Of a stretch of DNA of 64,000 nt, positions 35,001 to 45,609 are shown piece after piece (within the stretch, counting starts at the first letter, position 1; each line of letters opens with the position of its first letter). The position numbers and the translations under genes are program-made. Source of the stretch: Mytilus edulis (lineage: Eukaryota > Mollusca > Bivalvia > Mytilida > Mytilidae); contig NC_092352.1 in NCBI RefSeq assembly GCF_963676685.1, forward strand, positions 28,415,117 to 28,479,116, written 5' to 3'. The notes under the pieces are model-generated. The model searched no databases, was not told where the DNA came from, and was given only the letters and a program-made list of their open reading frames with translations.

Positions 35001-38000
35001 AGTATTACAATAAAATATGTGTACAAAGACTTTCTTCGAAAAGAAAATTGTTTATTCTATTTAATTTTCAGATATATACTGCTTTTGAATGATGTTTTGT
35101 AGTACCCTTATTCATATTCAGCTTTCAGTGAACTTGACCATGACACCTGTTGTTCAAAACACATCAATATCACACACAGCCCAAGTTCTCAGGTTTAAAA
35201 GTATCCTTTTTCAGTATTTTAGTTCTTTTATCACAATACAATAAAACATAGTGTCAGAAATACTGCATTTTTTAGATTTTTTTTCAAGAAGCATTTACAT
35301 TAAAGATTTTAAAGATGATGAGAGCGAATATTTTTGTAAAGTATAAGTGTGGACACAGATCAGTGTGGAACAAATTTAAAAAAAAAATTGTGTTAGTGTG
35401 CTTGACAGTGTTATCATCACCAAGTTTATAATTGGATAAGAGTAGATTTTTAATTGCAAAAGGTCACCTACAGACCCTTCATAGAGTTGTTGCAATGTTT
35501 TCTGTATGTGGAGGGAACTGTCTCACTGAAAATGTGAGGTATACAAAAAACATACTTAGCATAAGCTTTCTCCAGGAGAGCTGGCCAAAATTCATCTGGA
35601 TCACTCCTGTTTCTGGCATATATCAGCTGCATGCCATCTGTTGGTAGTAAATCATCAACGATGACCTCCACCCATTTACCATACCACCAAAAGTTAAAAC
35701 GAAATAAACCTAAAGTAAAAAGAATAAAGTTATAATCTGAATGAGAATGAAATAGAGTAAATTTTTAAGATGGATAAAAGGGGTGAATGATACCAAACAA
35801 ACATTTGAATTCATAAGTAGAAAATAAACTGACAAGGCCAAACAATCTTTTCTTGTTTTTTGGATTGTTATTTCATACATTTGCTAAATGTGTACAGGAA
35901 AAAAATTAAAGATTCTCTCTATTTACCAGAGTTTTTGCAAAAAACTACAATAAGGACAGAAGTCTTTAATAAATATAAAAGGTTATATATTCTTAGGTCT
36001 TTTCCTGTCCATTTAAATTTTGAAAGTTGAGCCGTCTATACATCTAAACATATCTCCGTAGTCCTTGTCAAAGTCTTGGTCTATTGGTATATATCTTAAA
36101 ATTCCAGCATAGTCCTTGTCAAAGTCTTGGTCTATTGGTATATATCTTAAAATTCCAGCATAGTCCTTGTCAAAGTCTTGGTCTATTGGTATACATCTGT
36201 TGTCTGTTCTATCGTTGGGTTGTTGTCTCTTTGACACATTCCCCATTTCCATTCTCAATTTTTTTATCTAAACATACCTGCATTTTTTTGTGGGAAAAAT
36301 TTGGTTGATCATGTAGGAAATCACTGAAGCATAACTGGAGTGGGCCCTCTCTTAGGCAATCATTGGGCCGCCACTGTTTTTGGTTTATTGATACACATCT
36401 AAAACATACCTGCATAATCTCTGTCAAAATCTTGGTCTATTGGTACACATCTAAACAATAGTTTAGGTATAGTAGATACCACAGCTGCTCCTGCTATGAA
36501 CCAACAGTTTCCTATAATATTTTAATATTTTAAATAGCATGTTAAAGAATAAACTGAAACATAAGTAGACTTATATATTTGAATAAAGGATATGTATGTT
36601 ATCAAACGAAAGAGACAACATCCCAACAATAAAATAAAACAAAGGAAACATCCATGAAAGGATATTCTATATCATCATCATAGATCTATGTCAGCATCAC
36701 ATTACCATCAACATCTCATCATCATCAGCTTACCGCCAACATCTCATCAGATCATCATTGAGGATCATCATCATCATCATCTTAATTACCATCAATATTT
36801 CGTCATGATAATTATATCATCATCATCCTTCCATCAACATCTTCATTTCTCCAGTTTAAAAATATATGACTGCAGAGCCATGTAATTATATACAGATAAA
36901 TTGTAGTCTAACACAGCATCATGTTTAAGGTTCAGTTTGAGCGGTGTTTCATGTTGTATCATGTTTCTCAATTAGGAAATTTGACACATTAACTGCATGA
37001 TGATTGACATGCCTTTATATCGTACTTAACTTCTCCTCTAGTACAAACGTTGAAGTGATTTCATTTCAATTTTATATCTGGTAATTCTACTATAGGTAAA
37101 TATGTACTGCTAGGTCTACCTTAGGTAATCTACGTTATTCAGTCCTGAACATGCTTGAAATATTTGCTACTGGACGCTAATCAATCGTTCGATCAATTTG
37201 GATAGTTGTCGTCAATTGGCAATCATACAACACCTCCTTGTCATATAATAATGTCTTCAAGATATAATTTCCACATCTTAACTTTAAAACGATTCATAGG
37301 TTAATGGTCAATGAAAATGTAACTGTGAATATGAACACATGTATTGCTTATACCAGGTTGTTACTTCACATAATTGGTTTTTAAAATCACATCCCTTTCC
37401 TAATCAAGTAAAAGATATCATCTTTGTTTTACTAACCATAAAGTGTTGATACCTACAATTTAGTTCAATGAAACTACTGTAAACATTACTTGTTTTACAG
37501 CATCGTTTATCTCATTCTAACTCACCTAAAACTCCTTGGTATAAATCATGCCTCGAAAGTCCGGCTTTTACGAATCTAGGATTAACAACTAGGTCCTGGA
37601 AGGAAACGTATTTTATGTGAATTAAATATAAATTTTGTATGCTATTACACGACCCTAATCTATGTCCTTTCTAGTTTTACAACTTAGCGCGTAGTTATAT
37701 GTGCGGGATATAACAACATAAGTCGAAATGGGGACATTTGAATTGATATCTAATGTTGGGAGAATGTCACGATCCCCGAACGGAACCTCTTCAGCAGTTC
37801 TTTGGTGGAGATACTTGCCACTGAACGTTAAGCAAATACAATGGTAAATCGTTGGATTACGTTTGACGTCGTGAAATTAATCCAAGATAAGAAATATCGA
37901 GTGACCCAGAGTCCTAATGTGGCATACAACAAAGTCTAAACAATTCAGAGTATGCTACAAAAAGTTAAGTATTCTCAAGTAAATAAATAAAGCCGTTAGT

Positions 38001-41000
38001 TTTCTTGTTTGAATTGTTTAACATTGTCATTTCGGGGCCTTTTATAGCTAACTATATGCGGTATGGGCTTTGCTCATTGTTGAAGGCCGTACGGTGACCT
38101 ACAGTTGTTAATTTCTGTGTCATTTTGGTCTCTCGTGGAGAGTTGTCTCATTGGCAATTATACCACATCTTCTTTTTTATACATCAAGTAAGTATACCAC
38201 ACATTGATACGCATCTACATGTCATTTCTCACTTTTTAACTTACTACCAGACAAGTGATTACTTGAGCAAGAGTTGTACGTCCTCAGTTTAGAGAATATG
38301 TTTTGTTAGGGTTGGTGTTGCTTATTTTCCAGTTTTTATTTTTAATTTTTTTTTGTAAAGGTTTATTATGCATTTGTTATATTAAGTTTTCGAAGAAAGT
38401 GAGTTGATATCGTGATAGATGTGTCTAACCGTCTTTCCGTTTGTCCGTCCGAAGATATTTGAAAGTATACTAATACATATGACATTTTAGTATACAAGTT
38501 AAACGCTTCGGTAAATTTCGAATAGCACACTGTGGTGTGTTGAAGGATGGAAATTTTTCAGGCATTAATTTCAATTGTCACAAGACGGAAATAAAGTCCT
38601 TGTTTTTCTTTTAAAATTTGTTCCAAAAGAGTCCTGATGCTAATTTGTGTGTGTTATCAGACGTCTGGAAGTCGGTTAAGCGACGGGGAAAATTAATGAA
38701 ATTTTCTTTCTTTTTATAACATTGAACTACTAGTATTGAAACATTCATATGAAGATCCCGAAACATGAAAAAAAAGCCTTAGTTTTCTTTATTTGAGTGT
38801 GAACAAATGATATATCATCTTACTGCCTATCGTAAGCTACTTCCTTAGTTTCAGTTGAAATACATACCAATGTACCATTAGCCAGCAATGTGCATTTATA
38901 CGTCACCAGTTACAAAATTGTATAGCATACACGAGTTGATAAATGTTTTATTGCCAGTATAAGGACAAAATCATAACTAAGATGATAAAAGTATTGTACA
39001 TAGGTGTTGTTAATATTACGCACATCTCATAAATATGTACTAAAAGGAGCACCACAATAACCCACGTTCGACATTGAAGGCATTGAATGATAGCACATTG
39101 GTCTTTAATGTCCAGTGGCAATTATTACACCTGTATCATATATATTAGTGACATACAGACTTCAAAACCCTGCTTTGTACCATACTGACTTACTGAGTTG
39201 TATTTTTACGCTCGTGTTTACAAGGTTACAGTCAGCAGGACGAAAGTCCTTCATTAAATGACGACCTAATATACCACAATTTATATGAATTTTGAAAGTT
39301 GTATCTATTGTATATACATACAGCACTTTAAGCAGTACATGAGCAATTGGCCATGTCTTAGAATATGACGGGATTTTTTTTTCGAGACCATTAGCCAGGT
39401 CAGCTTATACAAGTCCACACAAAACCTAATTAACCAGTGCAACTGAACGAAATCCAAAAAAAAACATGTTTGTAGCAGAAAGTTTACGGTAAGGGCCCAT
39501 ACTTTGTTCTGTTCTTGAACGAAAACTGGTTGAAAAAATGACATAATTTGAAGCTTGAATTCCTAATGATCAACCTACAAGTACGAACAACGTTAACATA
39601 AGGCGACAGTTAGGACATATCTACGAAAATCTCGTAATTAAATTTCTATGTCATTTTATACACCCAGTATATAGCTTCTTTGATAAGAATTTTGAAATCT
39701 ATGTTACCCCATCTGGATTCTAAGAGACTCTACAGTGTGCTTTTGATACGAAAATTCCAGGCACATAAGAAAATGCTGTCATTCTACAAATTATGTGAAC
39801 CTACTAGTAGAGTTGTATTCAATTGTTCACAGTTTACTAGAATCCTCAATGACACAATCGTATATCTATCATTTTGTCGTAGAAGATCCTTCGGCAGAAA
39901 ACTGGCGATAAAAATAATATTTCACGAAGGTGTGAAATAGTAAATATGACAATAAATTGACGACAGCAGTAATTTGTTAATAATATATCTAATAATTTTG
40001 AAGTGGAGGTCACTATCCGATTCATCATCTGGACGATGTGGGTGGACTTATACATTTAATTCGGGAAATCAGTTCTGTGTTGGGAGGGAGCTTTTGCGAA
40101 CAAAGAGTTGAGGGGAGCTGGCTGGGTTCATGACGCCCTAACGTGAAATAGAAATATAGAATAATAATAAAAAGAAAAGAATAATGACAACATCAGCCAC
40201 TATATATAAAAAAAAATGTAATAAAAATGCGATCTAAATATTATGACGATGACACTTACAGGTTGGCGGCAAAATCTATGTCGGCAATAATGTCGACATT
40301 TCTAAACATAAAAAAATATATGGGCTTTACAAAAAAACAAAGGACTTGCACAGAACGTTAATGATCTATACAATATACACTTTGCTTTATAGTAAGCGAA
40401 AATCAAAAAGATCAATAGATAACAAGACCTTTATTTGTATATCTTTACGTCCTTATGAAAGGTAAGACATAAAAAGATAAACTTGGTATGTAGCTCTTTT
40501 GATAAAAACAATAAAAAAAAGTTATATTTTACCGGCCAAATTTATATTTGATTTTTAATTTTTGGTGTTTTAAAGCCATATTTTAAGCACTGCATTTAAG
40601 CTATTTCGTGGAGGCCAGTTTTTAATTGGTGGAGGTAGCCCCATATTTCTATATTTTATAGATGTACCGCATTGTAATATACATTGGTCACAAATGCCAG
40701 AAAAAATAAAAATACGGCATTCAACCAGAAACTCGTCTGAATATGCATGAAATGTTTGCCACTGGACAAGCAACAATTGTTGTATTTCCAAGGTGTTGTT
40801 TTTGGCATCAATTAATAATATCAATAATATGGGTTCATTTTTTTCAAGGTTACACATTTTCGTAAATGTGTTTTTTTTATGGAAGATATCTGATGCAAAT
40901 GTTTTGCAAATGTTTATATGCAAGTCTTAGATACACAATCTAATTTTAAATTAATTTAATTCGTGGTTTACAGTTATCCACGAAATCAACGAAAATTGGT

Positions 41001-42043
41001 ATTAATCGAAGACAAATTAATCCACAGAAGGTTTGGCAATAATGAATATTGATGCTGATTTGTTGGTAATAACCTCGTTTTAATATTGAACATTAATGTC
41101 TCAAAAACCTGAAAAACAAATCTTCAGTTCAGGTGCAATAAAATTAATTAAATAAACGTCTGTCGATCTGTGCATCTGGCTATTGACTTAGACTTAGATC
41201 TGGCACAAGACACCAATTATTGTCTGGTAGAATGTAGTTTTTGTTTCGTTTTGTTATCTTTTACATGTACGTTCTACTGTGATCAGATTAAACATGGAGA
41301 CATCTATAATATTACTAGTGCATCATAAACGAAACCAGTCTTTCGTTTCATGTGGAAATTAGTATACTGTTTTTATTTGACACATATATATCTGTATATA
41401 TCAACAACTATATTTATTCAACATAAAATCTGATCTATAGCAAAACCACCATAGACAACTCACATTGTATATTGCAATTTTGTTGTACAATAACAAAAGT
41501 ATAAAGTTTCCTTATTTTAGTTTCCGTTCATTATATTTTATAACGATTTCATTTCGGAAATTAACAATTGAACAGTTAAAAAATAAGGAAGAAATTTAAT
41601 GAAACGATTCATAAAAAAAACTCATATGTCACCGGCGAATTATTGATTAGAATATCTTTTGGATTCCCAAGGTTTAAATCTACTAATGTTGATATATATA
41701 GATATTGATTATATACACGAGAATAAACTTAGTTCATAATATAGTGTAGTATTCCGTAAAGTTACCATTACTATAATATTGATAAAAATAGAACCATATA
41801 CATTTAGTTCACTACCTGTTAATAACGTTTAGCATGACAATGTCAACAAATGCCCCTACTCACCCTCGGACGTTTCCATATAACGCTCCGTACTCCTGAA
41901 ATCCGAGGCTGTGCGCCGGAGAACGTTAGTGAGGAGGTACCAGGTGAAAAATCAGGATCCACAAATAGTTTGTTATTCCGAAGAAGTTCACTTTTAAGTC
42001 CTAAATAATCTTCTTGTCTTACGAGCCCCCTAGGTAAACTCAT
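19989..42043 (-). CDS. Calpain gene B, complete (classical calpain with penta-EF-hand domain, 684 aa, 20 exons)
   Basis: Calcium-activated cytosolic cysteine protease. Exons: 41864-42043, 37526-37595, 36410-36511, 35556-35709, 34483-34660, 33835-33921, 32886-32971, 31303-31380, 30457-30550, 29603-29690, 27677-27825, 26952-27169, 25968-25998, 25147-25264, 23865-23926, 23428-23496, 22989-23067, 21066-21182, 20361-20428, 19989-20015. They sum to 2055 nt with every phase matching. Domains: protease core about 35-311 (Cys86, His248, Asn272); C2-like domain about 312-495; acidic linker [10 protein letters not shown]; penta-EF-hand domain about 506-684. The EF loops starting at D565 and D595 are canonical; EF1, EF4 and EF5 look degenerate, as is common in calpains. 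The length matches calpain-1/-2/-9. The start is the ATG at 42043, conserved in gene A. The exact calpain subtype is uncertain. Confidence 0.94.
20361..20428 (-). CDS. Calpain B exon 19 (residues 654-676)
   Basis: [20 protein letters not shown] then NE, the degenerate fifth EF-hand used for dimerisation in this family; acceptor TTTTAG, donor GTAAGT. Confidence 0.87.
21066..21182 (-). CDS. Calpain B exon 18 (residues 615-654)
   Basis: [20 protein letters not shown] then [18 protein letters not shown], matching the EF4 region of calpains but with a loop poor in acidic residues. Acceptor TTTCAG, donor GTAAAT. Confidence 0.88.
21228..21303. repeat. G/C-homopolymer hairpin element with GGATCCA ends
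   Basis: GGCGGATCCAGGGGG at one end and TGGCTGGATCCACC at the other flank G and C runs, close to the exon 18 acceptor. Looks like a short inverted-repeat element. Confidence 0.55.
22695..22905. mobile_element. About 210-bp MITE in calpain B intron 17
   Basis: Ends CTGTGGATTCATT and the complement of CTATGGATTCATT. Inner arms carry ACCAATTTTC and GAAAATTGGTA. Related fragments (TGAATCCACAGAAGGTTTGG) occur near 8630 and 41025. Confidence 0.6.
22989..23067 (-). CDS. Calpain B exon 17 (residues 589-615)
   Basis: [20 protein letters not shown] then KLFSAL; EF loop D595-E606, with Ala where Gly is usual. Donor GTGAGC. Confidence 0.9.
23428..23496 (-). CDS. Calpain B exon 16 (residues 566-588)
   Basis: [20 protein letters not shown] then AYK. 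With D565 it forms a canonical 12-residue EF loop ending at E576. Acceptor TTCAG, donor GTAGAT. Confidence 0.9.
23865..23926 (-). CDS. Calpain B exon 15 (residues 545-565)
   Basis: [20 protein letters not shown], the helix leading into EF-hand 2. Donor GTATCC is weak but fits the frame. Confidence 0.85.
24002..24260 (+). repeat. R1 dispersed repeat copy in calpain B intron 14
   Basis: GATGTGGTATGATTGCCAAT, AACAATGAGCAAAGCCCATA and GACAACCACTGAATTACAG are all present in order, close to the family core. Non-coding. Confidence 0.75.
24543..24577. repeat. Poly-C tract followed by (AAC)n
   Basis: About 20 consecutive C then AAC repeats; sequence length here may be unreliable. Confidence 0.9.
25147..25264 (-). 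CDS. Calpain B exon 14 (residues 506-545)
   Basis: [20 protein letters not shown] then [18 protein letters not shown]-hand 1, whose loop is not canonical. Donor GTAAGG. Confidence 0.9.
25968..25998 (-). CDS. Calpain B exon 13, acidic linker (residues 495-505)
   Basis: A 31-nt micro-exon coding [10 protein letters not shown], acidic as usual before the penta-EF-hand domain; acceptor TTTCAG, donor GTAAGT. Confidence 0.85.
26952..27169 (-). CDS. Calpain B exon 12 (residues 423-495)
   Basis: [33 protein letters not shown] and [12 protein letters not shown] complete the C2-like domain; acceptor TACAG, donor GTAAGT, phase 2. Confidence 0.9.
27677..27825 (-). CDS. Calpain B exon 11 (residues 373-422)
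   Basis: [14 protein letters not shown] to IGFDVYK, a C2-like domain strand region; acceptor TTTCAG, donor GTAATT. Confidence 0.9.
28228..29523. repeat. Local duplication (about 260 bp x2) in calpain B intron 10, second copy split by a transposon
   Basis: Unit 1 at about 28228-28489. Unit 2 at about 28490-28593, resuming at 29371-29523. Shared strings include AATCAG.TTTGCTGGCAT and TTAATTTCTAGGTT.GAAATA. Confidence 0.75.
28598..29370. mobile_element. 773-bp TTAA-flanked non-autonomous DNA transposon
   Basis: Ends GGATGTA...TACATCC lie between two TTAA copies (28594-28597 and 29371-29374). The undisrupted duplicate unit at about 28330-28345 shows the original continuity. No coding capacity. 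The TTAA target fits piggyBac-like transposition. Confidence 0.75.
29603..29690 (-). CDS. Calpain B exon 10 (residues 344-373)
   Basis: [20 protein letters not shown] then GGCGNHPYQ. The W..G.TAGGC.N pattern is typical of the calpain C2-like domain. Donor GTATAG. Confidence 0.9.
30258..30375 (+). repeat. R1 dispersed repeat fragment in calpain B intron 9
   Basis: GAAGATATGGTATGAGTGCC, CTCTCCATCTAAGTAACAAT and TATAGGTCAAGGTACAGCC match the diverged R1 type. Confidence 0.55.
30457..30550 (-). CDS. Calpain B exon 9 (residues 312-343)
   Basis: [20 protein letters not shown] to IANDE, the start of the C2-like domain; acceptor CCACAG, donor GTATTT. Confidence 0.88.
30571..30946. repeat. 26-bp minisatellite (about 14 copies) in calpain B intron 8, next to exon 9
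   Basis: Unit AATGTATCACACAATACTCA plus ACCAAA, nearly perfect. It ends about 20 bp upstream of the exon 9 acceptor region. Because 26 is not a multiple of 3 and the unit has no stop in any plus frame, three overlapping false ORFs appear. Confidence 0.95.
31303..31380 (-). CDS. Calpain B exon 8 (residues 286-312)
   Basis: [20 protein letters not shown] to GEFW; donor GTAATT as in gene A. Confidence 0.9.
31471..32391. mobile_element. About 0.9-kb element with hairpin ends in calpain B intron 7
   Basis: Begins with a perfect hairpin AGGTCTTTCCAC-TTTTCT-GTGGAAAGACCT and ends GGTGGAAAGACCT followed by a second hairpin CAATTGTTC-TCTGAACAATTG. Gene A has an uninterrupted site at about 1386-1405 (ACAATTATTGTTAATATG). 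No coding capacity. The exact right end is uncertain. Confidence 0.7.
32886..32971 (-). CDS. Calpain B exon 7 (residues 258-286, Asn272)
   Basis: [20 protein letters not shown] to GDWSD; acceptor ATACAG, donor GTAAGT. Confidence 0.93.
33835..33921 (-). CDS. Calpain B exon 6 (residues 229-257, His248)
   Basis: [20 protein letters not shown] then AYSITGIAS; acceptor TTGTAG, donor GTATGT. Confidence 0.93.
34483..34660 (-). CDS. Calpain B exon 5 (residues 169-228)
   Basis: [20 protein letters not shown] to MGASIH; acceptor TTGTAG, donor GTAAGT. Confidence 0.93.
35556..35709 (-). CDS. Calpain B exon 4 (residues 118-169)
   Basis: [20 protein letters not shown] to LEKAYA; acceptor CTTTAG, donor GTATGT. 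Confidence 0.93.
36036..36197 (-). repeat. 51-bp exon-derived minisatellite in calpain B intron 3 (about 3 copies, donors lost)
   Basis: Units read [17 protein letters not shown] on the minus strand, the same 17-codon unit as in gene A. The donor GTATGT has become GGAATT or GATATG. An R5 copy interrupts the array at 36197-36265. Confidence 0.85.
36410..36511 (-). CDS. Calpain B exon 3 (residues 84-118, Cys86)
   Basis: [20 protein letters not shown] to DRDYAG. Acceptor ATTATAG, donor GTATGT. Its 3' end is the apparent source of the 51-bp intronic repeat unit of both genes. Confidence 0.93.
36660..36850. repeat. (ATC)n-rich low-complexity tract
   Basis: Imperfect ATC/CATCAT repeats in calpain B intron 2, mirrored by a GATGAT tract at 29870-29935 in intron 9. 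Confidence 0.8.
37526..37595 (-). CDS. Calpain B exon 2 (residues 61-84)
   Basis: [20 protein letters not shown] followed by GVL, acceptor TCCAG, donor GTGAGT, phase 1. Confidence 0.92.
37640..41863. other. Calpain B intron 1
   Basis: 4.2 kb, alignable with gene A intron 1 (for example 41041-41410 with 8640-9010 and 41500-41680 with 10660-10835). An inverted R1 copy occupies about 37986-38180. Small open frames at 39305-39544, 39680-39940 and 40570-40923 have no recognisable motif, and I judge them chance. Confidence 0.55.
37986..38180 (-). repeat. R1 dispersed repeat copy, inverted
   Basis: GGGGCCTTTTATAGCTAACT, TATGGGCTTTGCTCATTGTT and TTGTCTCATTGGCAATTATA in order. Confidence 0.8.
41864..42043 (-). 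CDS. Calpain B exon 1 (residues 1-60)
   Basis: [10 protein letters not shown] to WKRPR, donor GTGAGT, phase 0. Same length as in gene A. Confidence 0.93.
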
Positions 42044-42439
42044 AATTATATGTCAATATCCTTTAGGCAAACAGGTAAAGCGTTTCCTCTGGGCTACACC
42101 GGTCTTATGTGAAAGCAGTATTTTAAATTATGCAATTTATATATATTTACTTTACAATTCATACTGCATATTAACGCTAACGAATCCACACTGTCACACG
42201 GATGAAAGACTGAACTTGGATTTAAATATAAAAAAGAAAGGTAGAGAGGTCCCATAGAGGTTGGTCGTAAATAACCAATATTGTGTAGATATATGCGTTT
42301 GTCCTGCTTGTTTACCTCCCAGTTGTTATAATAATGTTATAATTTTCTATATTTTATAGACGGACATAAATCCAAACAAAAGGTATAAACATAATAAATG
42401 ATACATCTTATTTATACAATAGAAGATAAATGATATGGA

Positions 42440-42690
42440 AAGATTTCGCTCTGCATTGGTATCATATACTATTAAAGTATGTCTTTAAAACTTCGATGTG
42501 TAATGGTATGATATGTATCTTTAAAATTTCGCTCTGCATTGGTATCATACTATTAAAGTATGTCTTTAAAACTTCGATGTGTAATGGTATGATATGTATC
42601 TTTAAAATTTCGCTCTGCATTGGTATCATATACTATTAAAGTATGTTTTTAAAACTTCGATGTGTAATGGTATGATATATTTCTTTAAAA
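42440..42690. repeat. About 84-bp tandem repeat in the calpain B 5' flank (about 2.7 copies)
   Basis: Unit includes TTTCGCTCTGCATTGGTATC and ACTTCGATGTGTAATGGTAT. The equivalent A flank (12240-12340) has a single diverged unit. Confidence 0.85.
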
Positions 42691-43224
42691 TTTAGATATG
42701 CAGTGGTATGGTGTATGTCTATAAGTAGGGTGTGCATTGGTATGGTGTTTGTCTTTATAGTTTAAAGTATCACTATAACTAACTGACAATTTCGTTGTTT
42801 TTTTTTTTGTTTTTTTTTTTTAAAGTTTTTACATAATAAGATAGAACCTTTTTGTGGTTAATTATATAGTAAATACTTATCAACATTTCCTTATCAGTGA
42901 TAAGTGCACCATAGACGTATCCCAACTGTTGCCTTCTATTCCTGGAAATCAAGGTATCTAACAGTTTAATTAAAAAGTATGATCACGCAATTCAATAGAG
43001 GTCTGATTTTTTATGAGATTGGGTATCTAGATAACTGTTCCAATAATTAATTTCTGGACGATACAAGGACAGCATATGTTGTTTATCGCTTGATAACGTC
43101 TGCACAACACCAAACAAGGTAATGTCGCGATGAGGGTCACATTAATAATTCCCCTCCTGGTTTAAAACTGCGTTTCTGTGGGTGCCAATATGAATAACAA
43201 ACTAAATACAAACTATTTGTATTT

Positions 43225-43640
43225 TTATCCATCTGATGAGTCAAGCCTTTTCAACTGTTATACCACTGTTCCAGGTTAGGTAAGGGTTGGGATCCCGCTA
43301 ACATGTTTAACCCCACCATATTCTCTATGTATGTGCCTTTCCAAAGTCAGGAGCCTATAATTAAGTGGTTGTCGTTTTTTTATATGTTACATACCGGTAA
43401 TTGTTTTTCGTTCATTTTTTAACATAAATTAGGCCGTCCCTTTTCTCGTTTGAATTGTTTTTTCAGTGTCATTTCAGGGCCTTTTATAGCTGACTATGCG
43501 GTATGGGCTTTGCTCATTGTTACAGGATATACGGTAGAGACTAGTAGTTGTTTATTTCTGTGTCATTTTAGTCTGTTGTGGAGAGTTGTCTCATTGGCAA
43601 TCATACCACATCTTCTTTTTTATACTCATTGGTTGTGAGT
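43225..43640 (-). mobile_element. Near full-length R1 copy in the calpain B 5' flank
   Basis: From TTTTCAACTGTTATACCACT through GGGTTGGGATCCCGCTAACA to TCATACCACATCTTCTTTTT, about 0.4 kb, inverted. The related stretches near 9640-9690 and 12930-12960 lack it. No coding capacity. Confidence 0.7.
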
Positions 43641-45383
43641 ATAAAAAAAAACCAATTCATAGCGATTATTCAAATGACGTTTGTTAAAGGTTGGAACTTT
43701 CTCTCAATAATAGGTAATGAATTAAATTAATTAACAGCACTGGGATATGCTGTCACACCGTACTTTCACGTTGTTTCAGTGGCACATGTCTCTCTCTCCT
43801 CGAGGTGAGACCAAAATATCAGACTGTAGAAAATAAACTGCGGCTGAACAGAACATACGATTTGATATTCACCAAAGATCACTGAATTGCGTTAATGTAA
43901 GCTATAATAGTCATTTCAATCCTCTCCACACCATTACATGACAGATTATATACTTGATTTTCTGCACAATTTCACAATTTAACGACAAATAAAACTGTTT
44001 ACGTAATTATTTGTGCGTAGGAACGGACAAGAATTTACAAGAAAAAGATTACGTTTTTAGTTGTTCTCAGACACCAATTTTAGCTATGAATTAACTTCCT
44101 TTGAAAATGATTTTACAAATGGCATGAATTATATAACTGAAAAATATTATATAAAGTTTAAAACAAAACCAATGTAACATGCTTTATATAGCACATTTCG
44201 TTTCGCCTATGTATGGTATAATGACACACTTCATTTTTCTTAATGAAGTGTGAATGAAGTGTAAATTGGTATCAATATGAACTTTTTGTAAAAACCCCAG
44301 CGTCATGAAGTTTTTTAAAGGGACATTAGCTGGCAAATTCATGTTCACCGATTTGTCTGAAATTCACATAGTTGATTTATAAAATACTTAAACGTATATC
44401 TAAATGACAAAAAAATATCATAAACGAATAACAATGCATGAACTCGATAAAAGGTATCAGCATTTCGTGTAATTTTGGTTAACTTAAATGTCATAATTAA
44501 CAATCGAGGTGACCTCCAAGCCGACTGTCATATCATCCGAAATGAACATAAATATAAATAGATAACGACCACGTGCAATTTGATTTAACTAGGTCTGTTT
44601 GATTTCATATTGTAGGTGACTGTATAAGAATGATCTTTTGGGGGATCGAATCATATACTGTCACATTTATACAGCGGTACCTGTCGCTCCCGGAGATGCG
44701 ACCAAAAATAAAATCACCCTTTAGAAATTAAAGCTTTATAATAAAAATAGGAAGACGTGGTATGATTGTAAGTGAGACAAATCAGTCAATTATCTAAATG
44801 TGGGTAAATTTGTAAGAGTATTGTTGAAAGCCTCCGACAAAGGTTCTACTAAAGGCATTGATTTTAAACAGACAACTCGAAATTTAGACAAAAAGTTGCC
44901 GGTTTCCAGTTATTTTTTGAGCCATTTGACCAACCCTTTACATACAAAATGGTTCGAGGGTGCTTTGTGAGATGATAAGATTTCAACTGATTTTGAGGTC
45001 ATAAGGTCGGATTTAAAGGTCAAAGCCTCAACAGATATACTGAAATTCAGGTTTTTTCTGGATAAAATGTTTTGAACCTTATGCTAAACCTTCACCAAAC
45101 TGAGCTTGAGAATGCTCCTTGGAAAGAATAAGGCTATCTTTTAAAATGTTTTCAACATGTCATGACTGAATATAACAAAATAAGGACACATTTGTTTTCG
45201 AAAATATATCTTTTAAATGCTATATCTAACTTACATCAAACCTAGCTTGTAAATGCCCCTTTGGAAAGAACAATAAATGAACTTGTTTTGGGGTCTATAT
45301 GTTAAATTTCAATGCATGTAATAAAAGTTTTAACATGTTTTATTCATTTTCCAAAAGTTTACACATCTATTTATACATTTTTT

Positions 45384-45389
45384 TTTATT
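45384..45389 (-). terminator. Polyadenylation signal AATAAA of the dehydrogenase gene
   Basis: AATAAA on the minus strand 18 nt past the stop, a rather short 3' UTR. Confidence 0.5.
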
Positions 45390-45406
45390 GCACTATGATT
45401 GTCCGT

Positions 45407-45609
45407 TTATTCACTTGGGTACAAAACAATTTTGCAACCTTTTCCACTAAACAACACTTGGAAAGCATCTTCAAACTTCGACATTGGAAATCTGTGAGAG
45501 ATCAGTGCGTTCACATCCACTTTGCCGTCTGCAACGAGAGCTTCGGTGTTTCTCCATGTGTGAAATATACGTCTCCCGTGTACAGTTCGTAGAGTTAAAG
45601 CCTTAAATA
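45407..45609 (-). CDS. Dehydrogenase exon 5, terminal
   Basis: VFKALTLRTVHGRRIFHTW to CKIVLYPSE and TAA; acceptor TTTTAG. Confidence 0.94.

Noticed and set aside
40570-40923. 117-aa minus open frame in calpain B intron 1
   Set aside because: Contains part of a dispersed repeat (TGCCACTGGAC type), and the matching part of gene A intron 1 has no such frame that I could see.
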